From positions 2,066,777 through 2,130,776 of the forward strand of contig NZ_CP026003.1 in the NCBI RefSeq assembly GCF_003086795.1: 64,000 bases of DNA, written 5' to 3'. The DNA is from Stenotrophomonas sp. SAU14A_NAIMI4_5 (GTDB taxonomy: Bacteria; Pseudomonadota; Gammaproteobacteria; Xanthomonadales; Xanthomonadaceae). Numbering within the stretch: position 1 is the first letter of the stretch; every line of letters starts with the position of its first letter. The notes beneath the pieces are model-generated. The model was not told the origin of the DNA and ran no database searches. It worked only from the letters and a program-made list of their open reading frames with translations. This document shows positions 44,128-52,948 of this stretch, piece by piece. A program made the position numbers and the translations under genes.

Positions 44128-46718
44128 TCGGCGACGCCCCGGGACATGCCGGGTGGGTCGCGCCCGCGCAGCCGCCGCTCGAACTCGCCGGCGGGCAGGC
44201 CCGGGGCGAACAGGAAGCCCTGGCCGATGGTCACCCCCAGGCCCAGCAGGCACTGGCGCTGCGCTTCGGTTTCCACACCCTCGGCCACCACGCCCAGGCC
44301 CAGGCTGCGGGCGATCGCGCAGACCGCCTCGCACACCGCCACGTCCGAGCGGTTGCGCGGGATGCCCTCGACGAACAGCTGGCTCAGCTTCAGGCCGTGG
44401 ATCGGCAGCCGGCGCAGGTAGTTCAGCGCGCTGTAGCCCTCGCCGAAATCGTCGATGGTCAGCATCACGCCCATCTCGCGCAGGCGGGCGAAGGTGCGCA
44501 GGGTGTCCGGCGCGTCCTCGATCAGCACCCGCTCGGTGAACTCCAGTTCCAGCACCGTACCGGGCAGCTCGAACTCGTCCAGCACCTGGCGCACCCAGCG
44601 GGCGAGGTCCTCGCCGACGAACTGCCGCCAGGACACGTTGACCGCCACCCGCATCGTCTCCAGGCCATCATCCTGCCATTGCCGCACCTGCCGGCAGGCC
44701 TCGCGCAGCGCCCACTGGCCGATCTGCACGATGTCGCCGGTGTGCTCGGCGTGGCCGATGAACAGGTCCGGGCGCATCTGACCCAGCTGGCCGTTGTGCC
44801 AGCGCATCAGCGCCTCGCAGCCGGTGATGGCGCCGGTGCGCAGGTTGATCTGCGGCTGGTAGACCAGGCGGAACTCATCGCCGTCCAGCGCCTTGTGCAG
44901 CCGGCTCTCGATCTGCAGGCGATCGTTCTGGCGCTCGGCCAGTTCCTGCGAGAACACATGCCAGCCGTTGCGGGTGCGGCGCTTGCACTCGTACATGGCG
45001 GTGTCGGCGTTCTGGATCAGCTGCTGCGGCCGGTCGCCGTCGCCCGGGGCCTTGGCGATGCCGATGCTGGCGGTGACCTGGAATTCGTCGCTGCCCAGCT
45101 GGAAAGGCGAAGAGAACGCGGCGGTGATGCGCTCGGCCAGCTGCTCGGCCTGGTCGGGCTGGTCGCGCAGGTCACAGATCACCAGGAACTCGTCGCCACC
45201 GAAGCGGGCGAGCAGGCCTTCGGTGCCGATGGCCGTGGCGATGCGCCGGGTCGCTTCGATCAGCAGCTCGTCGCCGGCGTTGTGGCCGAGCAGGTCGTTG
45301 ACCACCTTGAAGCGGTCCAGATCGATGTACAGCACCGCCACCCGGTCGTGGCCCGGGCTGCCCATGCGCACGCCGAGATCGGTGAGCACCGCATCGCGGT
45401 TCATGATGCCGGTCAGCGGGTCGGTGCGCGCCTGCACGCGCAGGGTCTCTTCGGCCTGCTTGCGTTCGGTGATGTCCTGCACGGTGCCGGTGATGCGCGC
45501 GGCATCGACATCACCGGTGGAGACCTCGCCGATCATCCGGATCCAGAACGAGTGGCCGTCGCGGCGCTGGCCCTGCAGCTCCAGGCCGAAGCTGCTGCGG
45601 TGTTCGATGGTGTCGGCCAGGGCCTGCTGCAGGGAGGCGCGGTCATCGCTGCGCAGGCAGTCGAGCAGGTCCGTCATGTCCTGCAGGTCGTCGGGCTGGC
45701 CGACAATGCGCCGGGCCTCATCGGTCAGGTACAGGCGCTGCAGGCTGCGGTCCCATTCCCAACCGCCGATGTGCGCCAGCGACTGCGCCCGCGCGAACAG
45801 CAGGTTGTTGCGTTTGAGCTCGGTGATGTCGCTGAACATCGAATAGACATGGTCGGCCTGGTCGCAGCCGGTGCCGAACACCGGCACGTTGGTGGTCGAC
45901 AGCCACAGCATGCGCCCGCGCGGGCGGTGGTACAGGCCGATGATCGTGCTGCGGATGACCCGCCCGGCCTGGAAGCAGCGGATGGTCGGCCACTGTGCCT
46001 GGGTGAGGGTGTTGCCGTGCTCGTCGACGATCAGCCAGGCCTCGGGGTCGAGCAGGGCGTCGAAGGCATTGCCGTTGCTGGTGATGCCGAGGACGCGGTG
46101 CGCGGCCGGGTTGGCCGAGATCACCCGCAGGTTGCGGTCGAACAGGATCACGCCCTTGTCGATCGATTCCATCAGCAGGCGGTAGCGCGATTCGGCACGC
46201 CAGCGGCCGCTCAGGTCGCGCGCCACGGCCACGATGCAGGGCTGGCCATGGTCCTGGAAGCCGGCCGAATGCACCTCCACCGGGAAGCGGCTGCCATCGC
46301 CGCGCATGTTGGTCACTTCGATGACATAGGTGTCACCGCGGTTCAGCGCTTCCCAGACCGGCTGCAGGTGGTCGCTGGGCAGGTCGGGATTGAGCAGTTC
46401 GATCGGCTGGCCGACGATGGCCTCGCGTGGGCGGTCGTAGGCGTGGACGCCGGCGCGGTTGACGTCCAGCACCACGCCGTCGGCGCTGAGGATGCTGACC
46501 GGGTCGGGCACCGCATCGAACAGGGCGGCGTAGCGTTCCTGTGCCTCGCCCATCCGCAGGCGGGCGTCGATCAGTGCCTCCATCGCCTGCCGCAGCAGGC
46601 GGGCCTGCGCGGCGGGCGGGGCGCCCGCCAGCGCGGCCTGCAGTGCGGCCAGCGCGTCGTCGGTCACGGCGGATGCTTCGCCGTAGGCCGGGACGTCGCG
46701 CGGGCCGCTGTCGTTCAT
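44124..46718 (-). CDS. PAS-GGDEF-EAL cyclic-di-GMP signalling protein
   Basis: The 864-residue cytoplasmic protein has about three PAS-type sensor domains (roughly 50-165, 185-300 and 315-425), a GGDEF domain (about 435-590) and an EAL domain (about 605-850). RFGGDEFLV is intact, so diguanylate cyclase activity is possible, but the inhibitory RxxD site before it is absent (GTEG). The EAL part keeps CEALMRW, NVSWRQF, LEFTER, IDDFGEGYS, LKLS and AEGVET, so phosphodiesterase activity is also plausible. No membrane segment is seen. It overlaps mvaB by four bases; its stop codon lies in a SMAG repeat. Confidence 0.93.
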   Translation of the reverse strand: MNDSGPRDVPAYGEASAVTDDALAALQAALAGAPPAAQARLLRQAMEALIDARLRMGEAQERYAALFDAVPDPVSILSADGVVLDVNRAGVHAYDRPREAIVGQPIELLNPDLPSDHLQPVWEALNRGDTYVIEVTNMRGDGSRFPVEVHSAGFQDHGQPCIVAVARDLSGRWRAESRYRLLMESIDKGVILFDRNLRVISANPAAHRVLGITSNGNAFDALLDPEAWLIVDEHGNTLTQAQWPTIRCFQAGRVIRSTIIGLYHRPRGRMLWLSTTNVPVFGTGCDQADHVYSMFSDITELKRNNLLFARAQSLAHIGGWEWDRSLQRLYLTDEARRIVGQPDDLQDMTDLLDCLRSDDRASLQQALADTIEHRSSFGLELQGQRRDGHSFWIRMIGEVSTGDVDAARITGTVQDITERKQAEETLRVQARTDPLTGIMNRDAVLTDLGVRMGSPGHDRVAVLYIDLDRFKVVNDLLGHNAGDELLIEATRRIATAIGTEGLLARFGGDEFLVICDLRDQPDQAEQLAERITAAFSSPFQLGSDEFQVTASIGIAKAPGDGDRPQQLIQNADTAMYECKRRTRNGWHVFSQELAERQNDRLQIESRLHKALDGDEFRLVYQPQINLRTGAITGCEALMRWHNGQLGQMRPDLFIGHAEHTGDIVQIGQWALREACRQVRQWQDDGLETMRVAVNVSWRQFVGEDLARWVRQVLDEFELPGTVLELEFTERVLIEDAPDTLRTFARLREMGVMLTIDDFGEGYSALNYLRRLPIHGLKLSQLFVEGIPRNRSDVAVCEAVCAIARSLGLGVVAEGVETEAQRQCLLGLGVTIGQGFLFAPGLPAGEFERRLRGRDPPGMSRGVAE

Positions 46719-47608
46719 GTCGCCGCCAGGGCCTGCCCGACCCGGCTTGCAGTGGCGCGACCGAGCAGGCCGGCCAGCCAGTGCCCGGTCTCCGCCAGCG
46801 CCGACAGGTCCACGCCGCAATCCAGGCCCAGCCCCTGCAGCAGGTAGACCACGTCCTCGCTGGCCACGTTGCCGCTGGCGCCCTTGGCATAGGGGCAGCC
46901 GCCGGCGCCGGATACCGCACTGTCGACCACGCGCACGCCTTCCTCCAGGCAGCTGGCGATGTTGGCGATGGCCTGGCCGTAGGTATCGTGGAAGTGCACG
47001 GCCAGGGCGCTCATCGGGATCTCGGCGGCGACCGCCTTCAGCATGGCCCGCGCCCTGTGCGGGGTGCCGACGCCGATGGTGTCGCCCAGCGAGATTTCGT
47101 AGCAGCCCATCTCATGCAGGGCACGGGCCACGCGCACCACGTCGGCCAGCGGCACCTCCCCCTGGTAGGGGCAGCCCAGCACGGTGGAGACGTAGCCGCG
47201 CACGCGCACGCCGTCCTCGGCTGCACGGCGCAGGATCGGCGCGAAGCGGGCCAGGGACTCGTCGATGCCGGCATTCGTGTTGGTGCGGTTGAAGGCCTCG
47301 GAGGCGGCGGTGAACACCGCCACTTCCTGTACGCCCACGGCGCGCGCACGGTCATAGCCCTGCTCATTGGGAACCAGCACCGGGTAGGCGATGCCGGGAC
47401 GGCGGTCGATGCCGGCATAGACCTCGGCCGCATCGGCAAGCTGCGGAACCCAGCGCGGGCTGACGAAACTGGTCGCTTCGATGGTGCGCAGGCCGGTGGC
47501 GGACAGGCGGTCGATCAGGGCGATCTTGTCGGCGGTGGCTACCGCCTGCTTTTCGTTCTGCAGACCGTCACGCGGGCCCACTTCCACGATGCGGACGAAA
47601 TCGCTCAT
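46715..47608 (-). CDS. mvaB: hydroxymethylglutaryl-CoA lyase
   Basis: The enzyme splits HMG-CoA into acetyl-CoA and acetoacetate, the last step of leucine breakdown (LiuE). The 297-residue protein has VEVGPRDGLQNE at the start, the metal-binding HFHDTYGQAIAN and the catalytic cysteine block SGAGGCPYAKGASGN. The ATG at 47608 has GGAGG six bases upstream. Downstream it is coupled to the PAS-GGDEF-EAL gene; upstream, after 210 bases, lies the hydratase of the same pathway. Confidence 0.95.
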   Translation of the reverse strand: MSDFVRIVEVGPRDGLQNEKQAVATADKIALIDRLSATGLRTIEATSFVSPRWVPQLADAAEVYAGIDRRPGIAYPVLVPNEQGYDRARAVGVQEVAVFTAASEAFNRTNTNAGIDESLARFAPILRRAAEDGVRVRGYVSTVLGCPYQGEVPLADVVRVARALHEMGCYEISLGDTIGVGTPHRARAMLKAVAAEIPMSALAVHFHDTYGQAIANIASCLEEGVRVVDSAVSGAGGCPYAKGASGNVASEDVVYLLQGLGLDCGVDLSALAETGHWLAGLLGRATASRVGQALAAT

Positions 47609-47818
47609 CGGCGCACCTCCATGGCGGGCAGGGTGGGGCGGGCGGCAGGTGCGGAAGCGGGTGCGATCACGGGGGTTCCTGGAGAACGGGGGCGGCCCGG
47701 TCTCCACCGGGCTGCCAACAGGGATACGCAGGTCGGCCGCGAAAGCGGCCACATTCCTGTGCGGGAATCAGTTGAAGTGGTGGCAGACGGCCGCGATGTT
47801 CGTTGCCGTCGGGGCAGA

Positions 47819-48607
47819 TCAGGCCTCCGTCACCCAGTGCGGGGCGCGCTTGTCGAGGAAGGCGCCCAGCCCTTCCTGGCCCTCGGCCGACACCCGCAGG
47901 CGCGCGATCAGGGCGGCATTGTCGCGGTCCAGGGTGTCACGGTCGTGGCTGTCGCGGACCTGGCGGACCAGTTCCTTGGCCGAGGACGAGGCGATCGGGC
48001 CGGCCTTGTCCAGCAGGGCCAGCTGGCGCTGCACGGCGTCGTCCAGGCGCTCGGGCTCGACCAGCTGGTGGACCAGGCCGATGCGCAGGGCGGTTTCCGC
48101 ATCGAAGTGCTCGCCGGTGGCGAACCATCGGCGGGCCTGGCGTGGGCCGATGGCCTCGATCACGTAGGGCGAGATCACCGCCGGCAGCAGGCCCAGGCGG
48201 CTCTCGGTCAGGCCGAAACGGGCCGCGCTGGTGGCGATGGCGATGTCGCAGCAGGCGACCAGGCCGACGCCGCCACCGAAGGCTGCGCCATGGACCCGGG
48301 CCAGGGTCGGCTTGGGCAGCTCGTCCAGGGTGCGCATCAGGCGCGCCAGAGCCAGGGAATCCTCGCGGTTCTCGGCCTCGCTGGCGGCGGCCATGCCTCG
48401 CATCCACTGCAGGTCGGCACCGGCGGAGAAGGACGCGCCGTGGCCGGCCAGCACCACCACCCGCACCGCCGGGTCGCGGCCGGCGGCTTCCAGGGCAGCG
48501 GTCAGTCGGGCGATCAGGCTCGCGTCGAAGGCATTGTGCAGCTCCGGCCGGTTCAGCCAGAGGGTCAGGACGGCGCCATCGCGCTCGATCAGCAAAGCAT
48601 CGTTCAT
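47819..48607 (-). CDS. liuC: enoyl-CoA hydratase, probable methylglutaconyl-CoA hydratase
   Basis: The 262-residue crotonase has the oxyanion-hole segments GASFSAGADLQWMRGM and HGAAFGGGVGLVACCDIAIA and the catalytic TESRLGLLPAVISPYV. Next to an HMG-CoA lyase gene it most likely hydrates 3-methylglutaconyl-CoA in leucine catabolism. The acyl-CoA dehydrogenase and carboxylase subunits usually found with it are not in this window. Confidence 0.88.
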   Translation of the reverse strand: MNDALLIERDGAVLTLWLNRPELHNAFDASLIARLTAALEAAGRDPAVRVVVLAGHGASFSAGADLQWMRGMAAASEAENREDSLALARLMRTLDELPKPTLARVHGAAFGGGVGLVACCDIAIATSAARFGLTESRLGLLPAVISPYVIEAIGPRQARRWFATGEHFDAETALRIGLVHQLVEPERLDDAVQRQLALLDKAGPIASSSAKELVRQVRDSHDRDTLDRDNAALIARLRVSAEGQEGLGAFLDKRAPHWVTEA

Positions 48608-48686
48608 GGGATTCCGGGGTTACTCCATACCTGTATGGATCATAGCGGGCCATTGGTCATGGGCCATGACGCGACGCGGGAATGTT

Positions 48687-48705
48687 AGAATCGAGAACCA
48701 TTTAC
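48687..48705. promoter_or_regulatory. weak Fur-box candidate upstream of feoAB
   Basis: AGAATCGAGAACCATTTAC resembles a Fur site in its GAGAA...ATTT core but is a poor full-length match. It lies 21 bases before the feoA start. Iron control of feo is well known; this particular site is uncertain. Confidence 0.35.
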
Positions 48706-48726
48706 ATCCAGCTGAGATCGCGCTAG

Positions 48727-48981
48727 ATGACGCTGTCCGAACTGCCCCTGCATACCCCGGCCGTGGTCGATTCCGTGCAGGATCTGCACGCCAACGATGC
48801 CATCGCCCGGCGCCTGCGAGAGCTGGGTTTCGTCAAGGGCGAGGAAGTGCGCCTGGTGGCCAAGGGGCCGGTCGGTGGCGAGCCGCTGCTGGTGCAGGTC
48901 GGGTTCACCCGTTTCGCACTGCGTATCAGTGAAGCCAAGCGGATCGTCATCGACACCGCCCGTGTGGAGTCCCGTGCATGA
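48727..48981 (+). CDS. feoA: ferrous iron transport protein A
   Basis: FeoA is a small SH3-like cytoplasmic protein that assists FeoB. The 84-residue product shows RRLRELGFVKGEEVRLVAKGP and the C-terminal GFTRFALRISEAKRI typical of the family. It overlaps feoB by four bases (ATGA). Confidence 0.94.
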   Translation: MTLSELPLHTPAVVDSVQDLHANDAIARRLRELGFVKGEEVRLVAKGPVGGEPLLVQVGFTRFALRISEAKRIVIDTARVESRA

Positions 48982-50840
48982 ATGCTGCCGTCAACGCCGC
49001 TCCCCTGCGCATCGCGCTGGTCGGCAATCCCAACAGCGGCAAGACCGCGCTGTTCAACCAGCTGACCGGCAGCCGGCAGAAGGTCGCCAACTACACCGGC
49101 GTCACCGTCGAGCGCAAGGAAGGCCGCCTGCGTGCGCCGTCCGACCGCGAGTTCGCTGTGCTCGACCTGCCGGGCGCCTACAGCCTGCAGCCGGCCAGCC
49201 TGGATGAGGCGATCACCCGCGACCTGTGCCGGGGCTTCTACCCGGGCGAGGCCGCACCGGACGTCCTGCTGTGCGTGATCGACGCCACCAACCTGCGCCT
49301 GCACCTGCGCTTTGCGCTGGAACTGCGTGAGCTGGGCAAGCCGATGGTCATCGCGCTGAACATGGTGGACGCGGCCCAGCGCCGTGGCATCCGCATCGAC
49401 GTGGCCGCACTGGAGCGCGAGATCGGCGTGCCGGTGGTGGAAACCGTGGCCGTGCGCAAGCAGGGCGCCAAGGCCCTGGTCGACCGCCTCGATGCGATGG
49501 TGCCGCACCTGGATGCGCCGCTGGCCGGCGTCGAGGGCAGCATCGATTACCACGCCAAGGTGCGCAGCATCCTTGCGGCGGCCGTCAGCATGCCGGCGCG
49601 CACCGCGAAGATCGACGACACCCTGGACCGCTGGCTGCTGCACCCGGTGTTCGGCCTGATCACCCTGGTGGTGGTCATGTTCCTGATCTTCCAGGCGGTG
49701 TTCGCCTGGGCCACGCCGCTGATGGATGGCATCGAAGCCGGCTTCGGCTGGCTGGGCGAATTCGTCGGCGGCGTGCTGCCCGAAGGCCCGCTGACCAGCC
49801 TGCTGACCGACGGCATCATCGCCGGCCTCGGCGGGGTGGTGGTCTTCCTGCCGCAGATCCTGATCCTGTTCGCCTTCATCCTGGCGCTGGAGGAGTCCGG
49901 CTATCTGCCGCGCGCGGCCTTCCTGCTCGATCGCATGATGGCGGGCGCCGGCCTGTCGGGCCGTTCCTTCATCCCGCTGCTGTCCAGCTTTGCCTGCGCG
50001 GTGCCGGGCATCATGGCCACCCGCAGCATCCAGGACCCGCGCGATCGCCTGGCGACCATCCTGGTCGCGCCGCTGATGACCTGCTCGGCACGACTGCCGG
50101 TGTACGCGCTGCTGATCGGTGCGTTCATCCCGGCCGGCAAGGTCGGCATCTTCAACCGGCAGGGCCTGGTCCTGTTCGGGCTGTACGTGGCCGGCATCCT
50201 CAGCGCGCTGGTGATGTCGTGGGTGATGAAGAAGTGGCGCCGCGACAAGAGCGAGCATCCGCTGATGCTGGAGCTGCCGTCCTACCGCCTGCCGCACGTG
50301 CGCGACCTGGCCGTGGGCCTGTATGAGCGCGGCATGATCTTTCTGCGCCGGGTGGGCGGCATCATCCTGGCCCTGACCATCCTGCTATGGGTGCTGCTGA
50401 CCTTCCCGGGCGCCCCAGCCGACGCCACCATGCCGGCCATCGATTACAGCTACGCCGGCCAGATCGGCCATGCGATGACCGCGATCTTCGCGCCGCTGGG
50501 CTTCAACTGGCAGATCTGCATCGCGCTGATCCCGGGCCTGGCCGCGCGCGAAGTGGCGGTGTCCTCGCTGGCCACGGTCTACGCGCTGTCGGCGGCCGAT
50601 GACGATGCGGCCATCTCGGCGCTGTCGCCGGTGGTGGCCGATGGCTGGTCGCTGGCCACCGGCCTGGCACTGATGGTGTGGTTCATCTACGCACCGATGT
50701 GCATTTCGACGCTGGCCACCATCAAACGCGAAACCAATTCGTGGAAGACGATGGGCTTCTCGGCGCTGTACCTGTTCGCGGCGGCTTACGTGGCGGCACT
50801 GATCACCTACCAGGTGACCGTGGCGCTGGGAGGCGGCTGA
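48978..50840 (+). CDS. feoB: ferrous iron transporter B
   Basis: FeoB is an inner-membrane Fe2+ transporter with a cytoplasmic G domain. The 620-residue protein has G1 GNPNSGKT, G2 in NYTGVTVERKEG, G3 DLPGAYSL and G4 NMVD in the first 130 residues, then about eight or more membrane segments with the two gate motifs (CAVPGIMATR near residue 338 and a later LAAREVAVSS). It is shorter than the 773-residue E. coli form, mostly in the spacer after the G domain, as usual in this family of bacteria. It overlaps feoA and the next gene. Confidence 0.96.
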   Translation: MNAAVNAAPLRIALVGNPNSGKTALFNQLTGSRQKVANYTGVTVERKEGRLRAPSDREFAVLDLPGAYSLQPASLDEAITRDLCRGFYPGEAAPDVLLCVIDATNLRLHLRFALELRELGKPMVIALNMVDAAQRRGIRIDVAALEREIGVPVVETVAVRKQGAKALVDRLDAMVPHLDAPLAGVEGSIDYHAKVRSILAAAVSMPARTAKIDDTLDRWLLHPVFGLITLVVVMFLIFQAVFAWATPLMDGIEAGFGWLGEFVGGVLPEGPLTSLLTDGIIAGLGGVVVFLPQILILFAFILALEESGYLPRAAFLLDRMMAGAGLSGRSFIPLLSSFACAVPGIMATRSIQDPRDRLATILVAPLMTCSARLPVYALLIGAFIPAGKVGIFNRQGLVLFGLYVAGILSALVMSWVMKKWRRDKSEHPLMLELPSYRLPHVRDLAVGLYERGMIFLRRVGGIILALTILLWVLLTFPGAPADATMPAIDYSYAGQIGHAMTAIFAPLGFNWQICIALIPGLAAREVAVSSLATVYALSAADDDAAISALSPVVADGWSLATGLALMVWFIYAPMCISTLATIKRETNSWKTMGFSALYLFAAAYVAALITYQVTVALGGG

Positions 50841-51085
50841 TGGACGCCGGCCTGCTGATCCAATACCTCATCGTCGCGGTGGCCGTGCTGGCCAGCGTGT
50901 GGGTGGTGATGAAGAAGCAGTTTCCGGGTACCACGCGCAGGCTGCGCAGCACGCTGGCACTGGCCCTGCTGAAGCCGGGCCGCGCGGCCTGGATGCAGGG
51001 CCTGGGGCGGAAGATCGCGCCCCCGGCCAGCGGCGGTGGCGGCGCCTGCGGTGGCTGCGACAGCTGCGGGCCGACCAAGAAGTAG
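50840..51085 (+). CDS. FeoB-associated Cys-rich membrane peptide
   Basis: The 81-residue product has one membrane helix (LIQYLIVAVAVLASVWVVM), a basic segment and a C-terminal Gly/Cys cluster (GACGGCDSCG). Small Cys-rich proteins after feoB are known in several phyla and are thought to bind iron or replace FeoC. Its ATG shares a base with the feoB stop. The TAG stop (51083-51085) belongs to the GTAG head of a SMAG repeat, so the present C-terminus was probably set by repeat insertion. Confidence 0.8.
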   Translation: MDAGLLIQYLIVAVAVLASVWVVMKKQFPGTTRRLRSTLALALLKPGRAAWMQGLGRKIAPPASGGGGACGGCDSCGPTKK

Positions 51086-51142
51086 AGTCGAGCTTGCTCG
51101 ACTGAATCGCCTTGACCCCATCCACGCGTGGCGTGGATCTAC
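51082..51142. repeat. two SMAG palindromes bracketing two stop codons
   Basis: GTAGAGTCGAGC-TTG-CTCGACT (51082-51103) contains the stop of the plus-strand Cys-rich gene. ATCCACGC-GTG-GCGTGGAT with CTAC (51120-51142), whose tail runs into the CTAG at 51142-51145, borders the stop of the minus-strand SDR gene. Confidence 0.8.
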
Positions 51143-51903
51143 TAGTCCCTGACCAGCCCGCCGTCGACGACCAGGTTCTGGCCGGTGACCGCGCGCGCCC
51201 ACGGGCTGGCGAAGAACAGCACGGCATCGGCGAACTCGACCGGCGTGGTGACGCTGCGCAGCGGTGTATTGGCGGCGATGTAGTCGAACACCGCCTCGGG
51301 CGTGGCCGCGCTGGCATCGGTGCTGCGCAGCAGGCCGCCGGACAGCATGTTCACCGTGATGCCGTGCGGGCCGAGGTCGCCGGCCAGGGTGCGGGTCAGC
51401 GAGAGCAGGGCGGCCTTGGCGGCGGTGTAGTCGTGGTAGGGCACCACCGGGTTCTGGAACAGGTTGGTGCCGATGTTGATGATCCGGCCGAAGCGCTGCG
51501 CCTGCATGCCGGGCAGGGCGGCCTGGACGGTGTTGAGCGCGCCGCGCACGCTGCCTTCGAACTGTGCCTGGAACGCGGGCCAGCCGATGTCACCGGCCTG
51601 GTCGCGCGCATCGCCGTTGAACGAAAACGCCGCCAGGGCATTGTTCACCACCGTGGTCACGCCCTGGCCGAAATGCGCCTGCGCCTGCTGCAGCATCGCG
51701 GCGACCTGGTCGCGGTCGGTGACATCGGCCTGCACGGCCAGGGCCTGTCCGCCCAGTTCCCTGGCCAACGCCCGGGCCGGCGCCTCGCTGCGCTGGTAGT
51801 TGACGACCACGCGTGCGCCCTGTGCGGCGAATGCGCGGGCGATATGCGTGCCCAGGCCGCGTCCTGCGCCGGTGACCAGGACCAGTTGTTCGCTGATCTG
51901 CAT
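51142..51903 (-). CDS. SDR-family oxidoreductase (FabG-like)
   Basis: The 253-residue protein has the nucleotide loop VTGAGRGLGTHIARAFA, VNNALAAFSF in place of the usual NNAG, and YHDYTAAKAALLSL with the Tyr-Lys pair. The usual catalytic Ser region reads INIGTNLFQNP, so Thr or Asn may replace Ser; the exact chemistry is uncertain. It resembles 3-oxoacyl-ACP reductase-like proteins. An in-frame ATG at 51921 is an alternative start. The TAG stop abuts a SMAG element. Divergent from dapB. Confidence 0.83.
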   Translation of the reverse strand: MQISEQLVLVTGAGRGLGTHIARAFAAQGARVVVNYQRSEAPARALARELGGQALAVQADVTDRDQVAAMLQQAQAHFGQGVTTVVNNALAAFSFNGDARDQAGDIGWPAFQAQFEGSVRGALNTVQAALPGMQAQRFGRIINIGTNLFQNPVVPYHDYTAAKAALLSLTRTLAGDLGPHGITVNMLSGGLLRSTDASAATPEAVFDYIAANTPLRSVTTPVEFADAVLFFASPWARAVTGQNLVVDGGLVRD

Positions 51904-51993
51904 GATGGGAATGCGTTCCATTGCCTGAAAGGGCATGCAGCGTAACAGTGATGGTGCTTGCCGGATCGACCGCGCTGCCGCTAGCCTGCGTGC

Positions 51994-52725
51994 ATGAACC
52001 AGACTCCCCTGCGATTGCTCATCCATGGCGCTTCCGGGCGCATGGGCCAGGCCCTGCTGCGCCTGGCTGCCGAACACCCCGAAACCCTGCAGGTCGTGGC
52101 CGCCGTGACCGGCCGCGCACCGGCCCAGCGCGTGATCGAGGGCGTGCCGTACTTCGCCGCCAGCGAGGTGGCAGGCGCGCCGGCGTTCGACGTGGCCATC
52201 GATTTCAGCCTGCCTGAAGGCTTCGACCCGATGCTGGCACTGTGCGTGGAGCGCGGTGCGGGCCTGGTGTCCGGCACTACCGGCATTTCCAGCGCGCAGC
52301 GGCAGGCGCTGGAAGCCGCCGCGGGCGCGATCCCGCTGGTCTGGGCGTCGAACTTCAGCCTGGGCGTGGCGGTGCTGGATGAACTGGTCGAGCGCGCCGC
52401 GCAGGCGCTGGCCGGCTGGGACTGCGATGTGGTCGAGTCGCACCACACGCAGAAGAAGGATGCACCGTCGGGTACCGCGCTGACCCTGGGCGCGGCCGCG
52501 CAGCGGGGCGGGGCGGAGCCGCACTACGCCAGCCTGCGGGCCGGCGACATCGTCGGCGAGCACCTGGTGCAGTTCACCGGGCTGGGCGAGCGCATCGAGC
52601 TGGTGCACCGCGCCACCAACCGCGACATCTTCGCCCGCGGCGCGCTGTTTGCCGCCCGCCAACTGCAGGGGCGGGCGCCGGGCAGCTACCGGGTGCGGGA
52701 CCTGCTGGACGGACCGGCGCGTTGA
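51994..52725 (+). CDS. dapB: 4-hydroxy-tetrahydrodipicolinate reductase
   Basis: DapB reduces HTPA in lysine and diaminopimelate synthesis. The 243-residue protein has the NAD(P) loop IHGASGRMGQALLRLA, the GTTGIS segment, SNFSLGVAVLDELVE, and the catalytic VESHHTQKKDAPSGTAL with its His and Lys. The family length is about 270, so this is a short version with a compact first half. Confidence 0.95.
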   Translation: MNQTPLRLLIHGASGRMGQALLRLAAEHPETLQVVAAVTGRAPAQRVIEGVPYFAASEVAGAPAFDVAIDFSLPEGFDPMLALCVERGAGLVSGTTGISSAQRQALEAAAGAIPLVWASNFSLGVAVLDELVERAAQALAGWDCDVVESHHTQKKDAPSGTALTLGAAAQRGGAEPHYASLRAGDIVGEHLVQFTGLGERIELVHRATNRDIFARGALFAARQLQGRAPGSYRVRDLLDGPAR

Positions 52726-52730
52726 TCCGA

Positions 52731-52769
52731 GGGGTCGGATCCCTTTCCAACGGAAAGGGCTCTGACCCC
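52731..52769. repeat. GGGGTC...GACCCC hairpin repeat, copy 5
   Basis: Conserved ends GGGGTCGGATCC and GGCTCTGACCCC enclose CTTTCC / GGAAAG. Confidence 0.75.
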
Positions 52770-52783
52770 ATTTGGGGGCACCA

Positions 52784-52823
52784 GGGCTCAGAGCCTTTCC
52801 CGTTCGGGAAAGGATCCGACCCC
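52784..52823. repeat. GGGGTC...GACCCC hairpin repeat, copy 6
   Basis: Inverted orientation relative to copy 5, with the inner stem CTTTCCCG / CGGGAAAG. The two copies together could form a larger cruciform. Confidence 0.75.
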
Positions 52824-52948
52824 TGCCAATGGCCCGCATACGCTGCCGGATTGAAATGAATACGCAATCGCCTGTTCATAAAGCGATATAACCGCTGGCG
52901 CGAGCGCCCCGGCAGCGCTACAATTCGCACTCGCCGAATCACGAAAGC

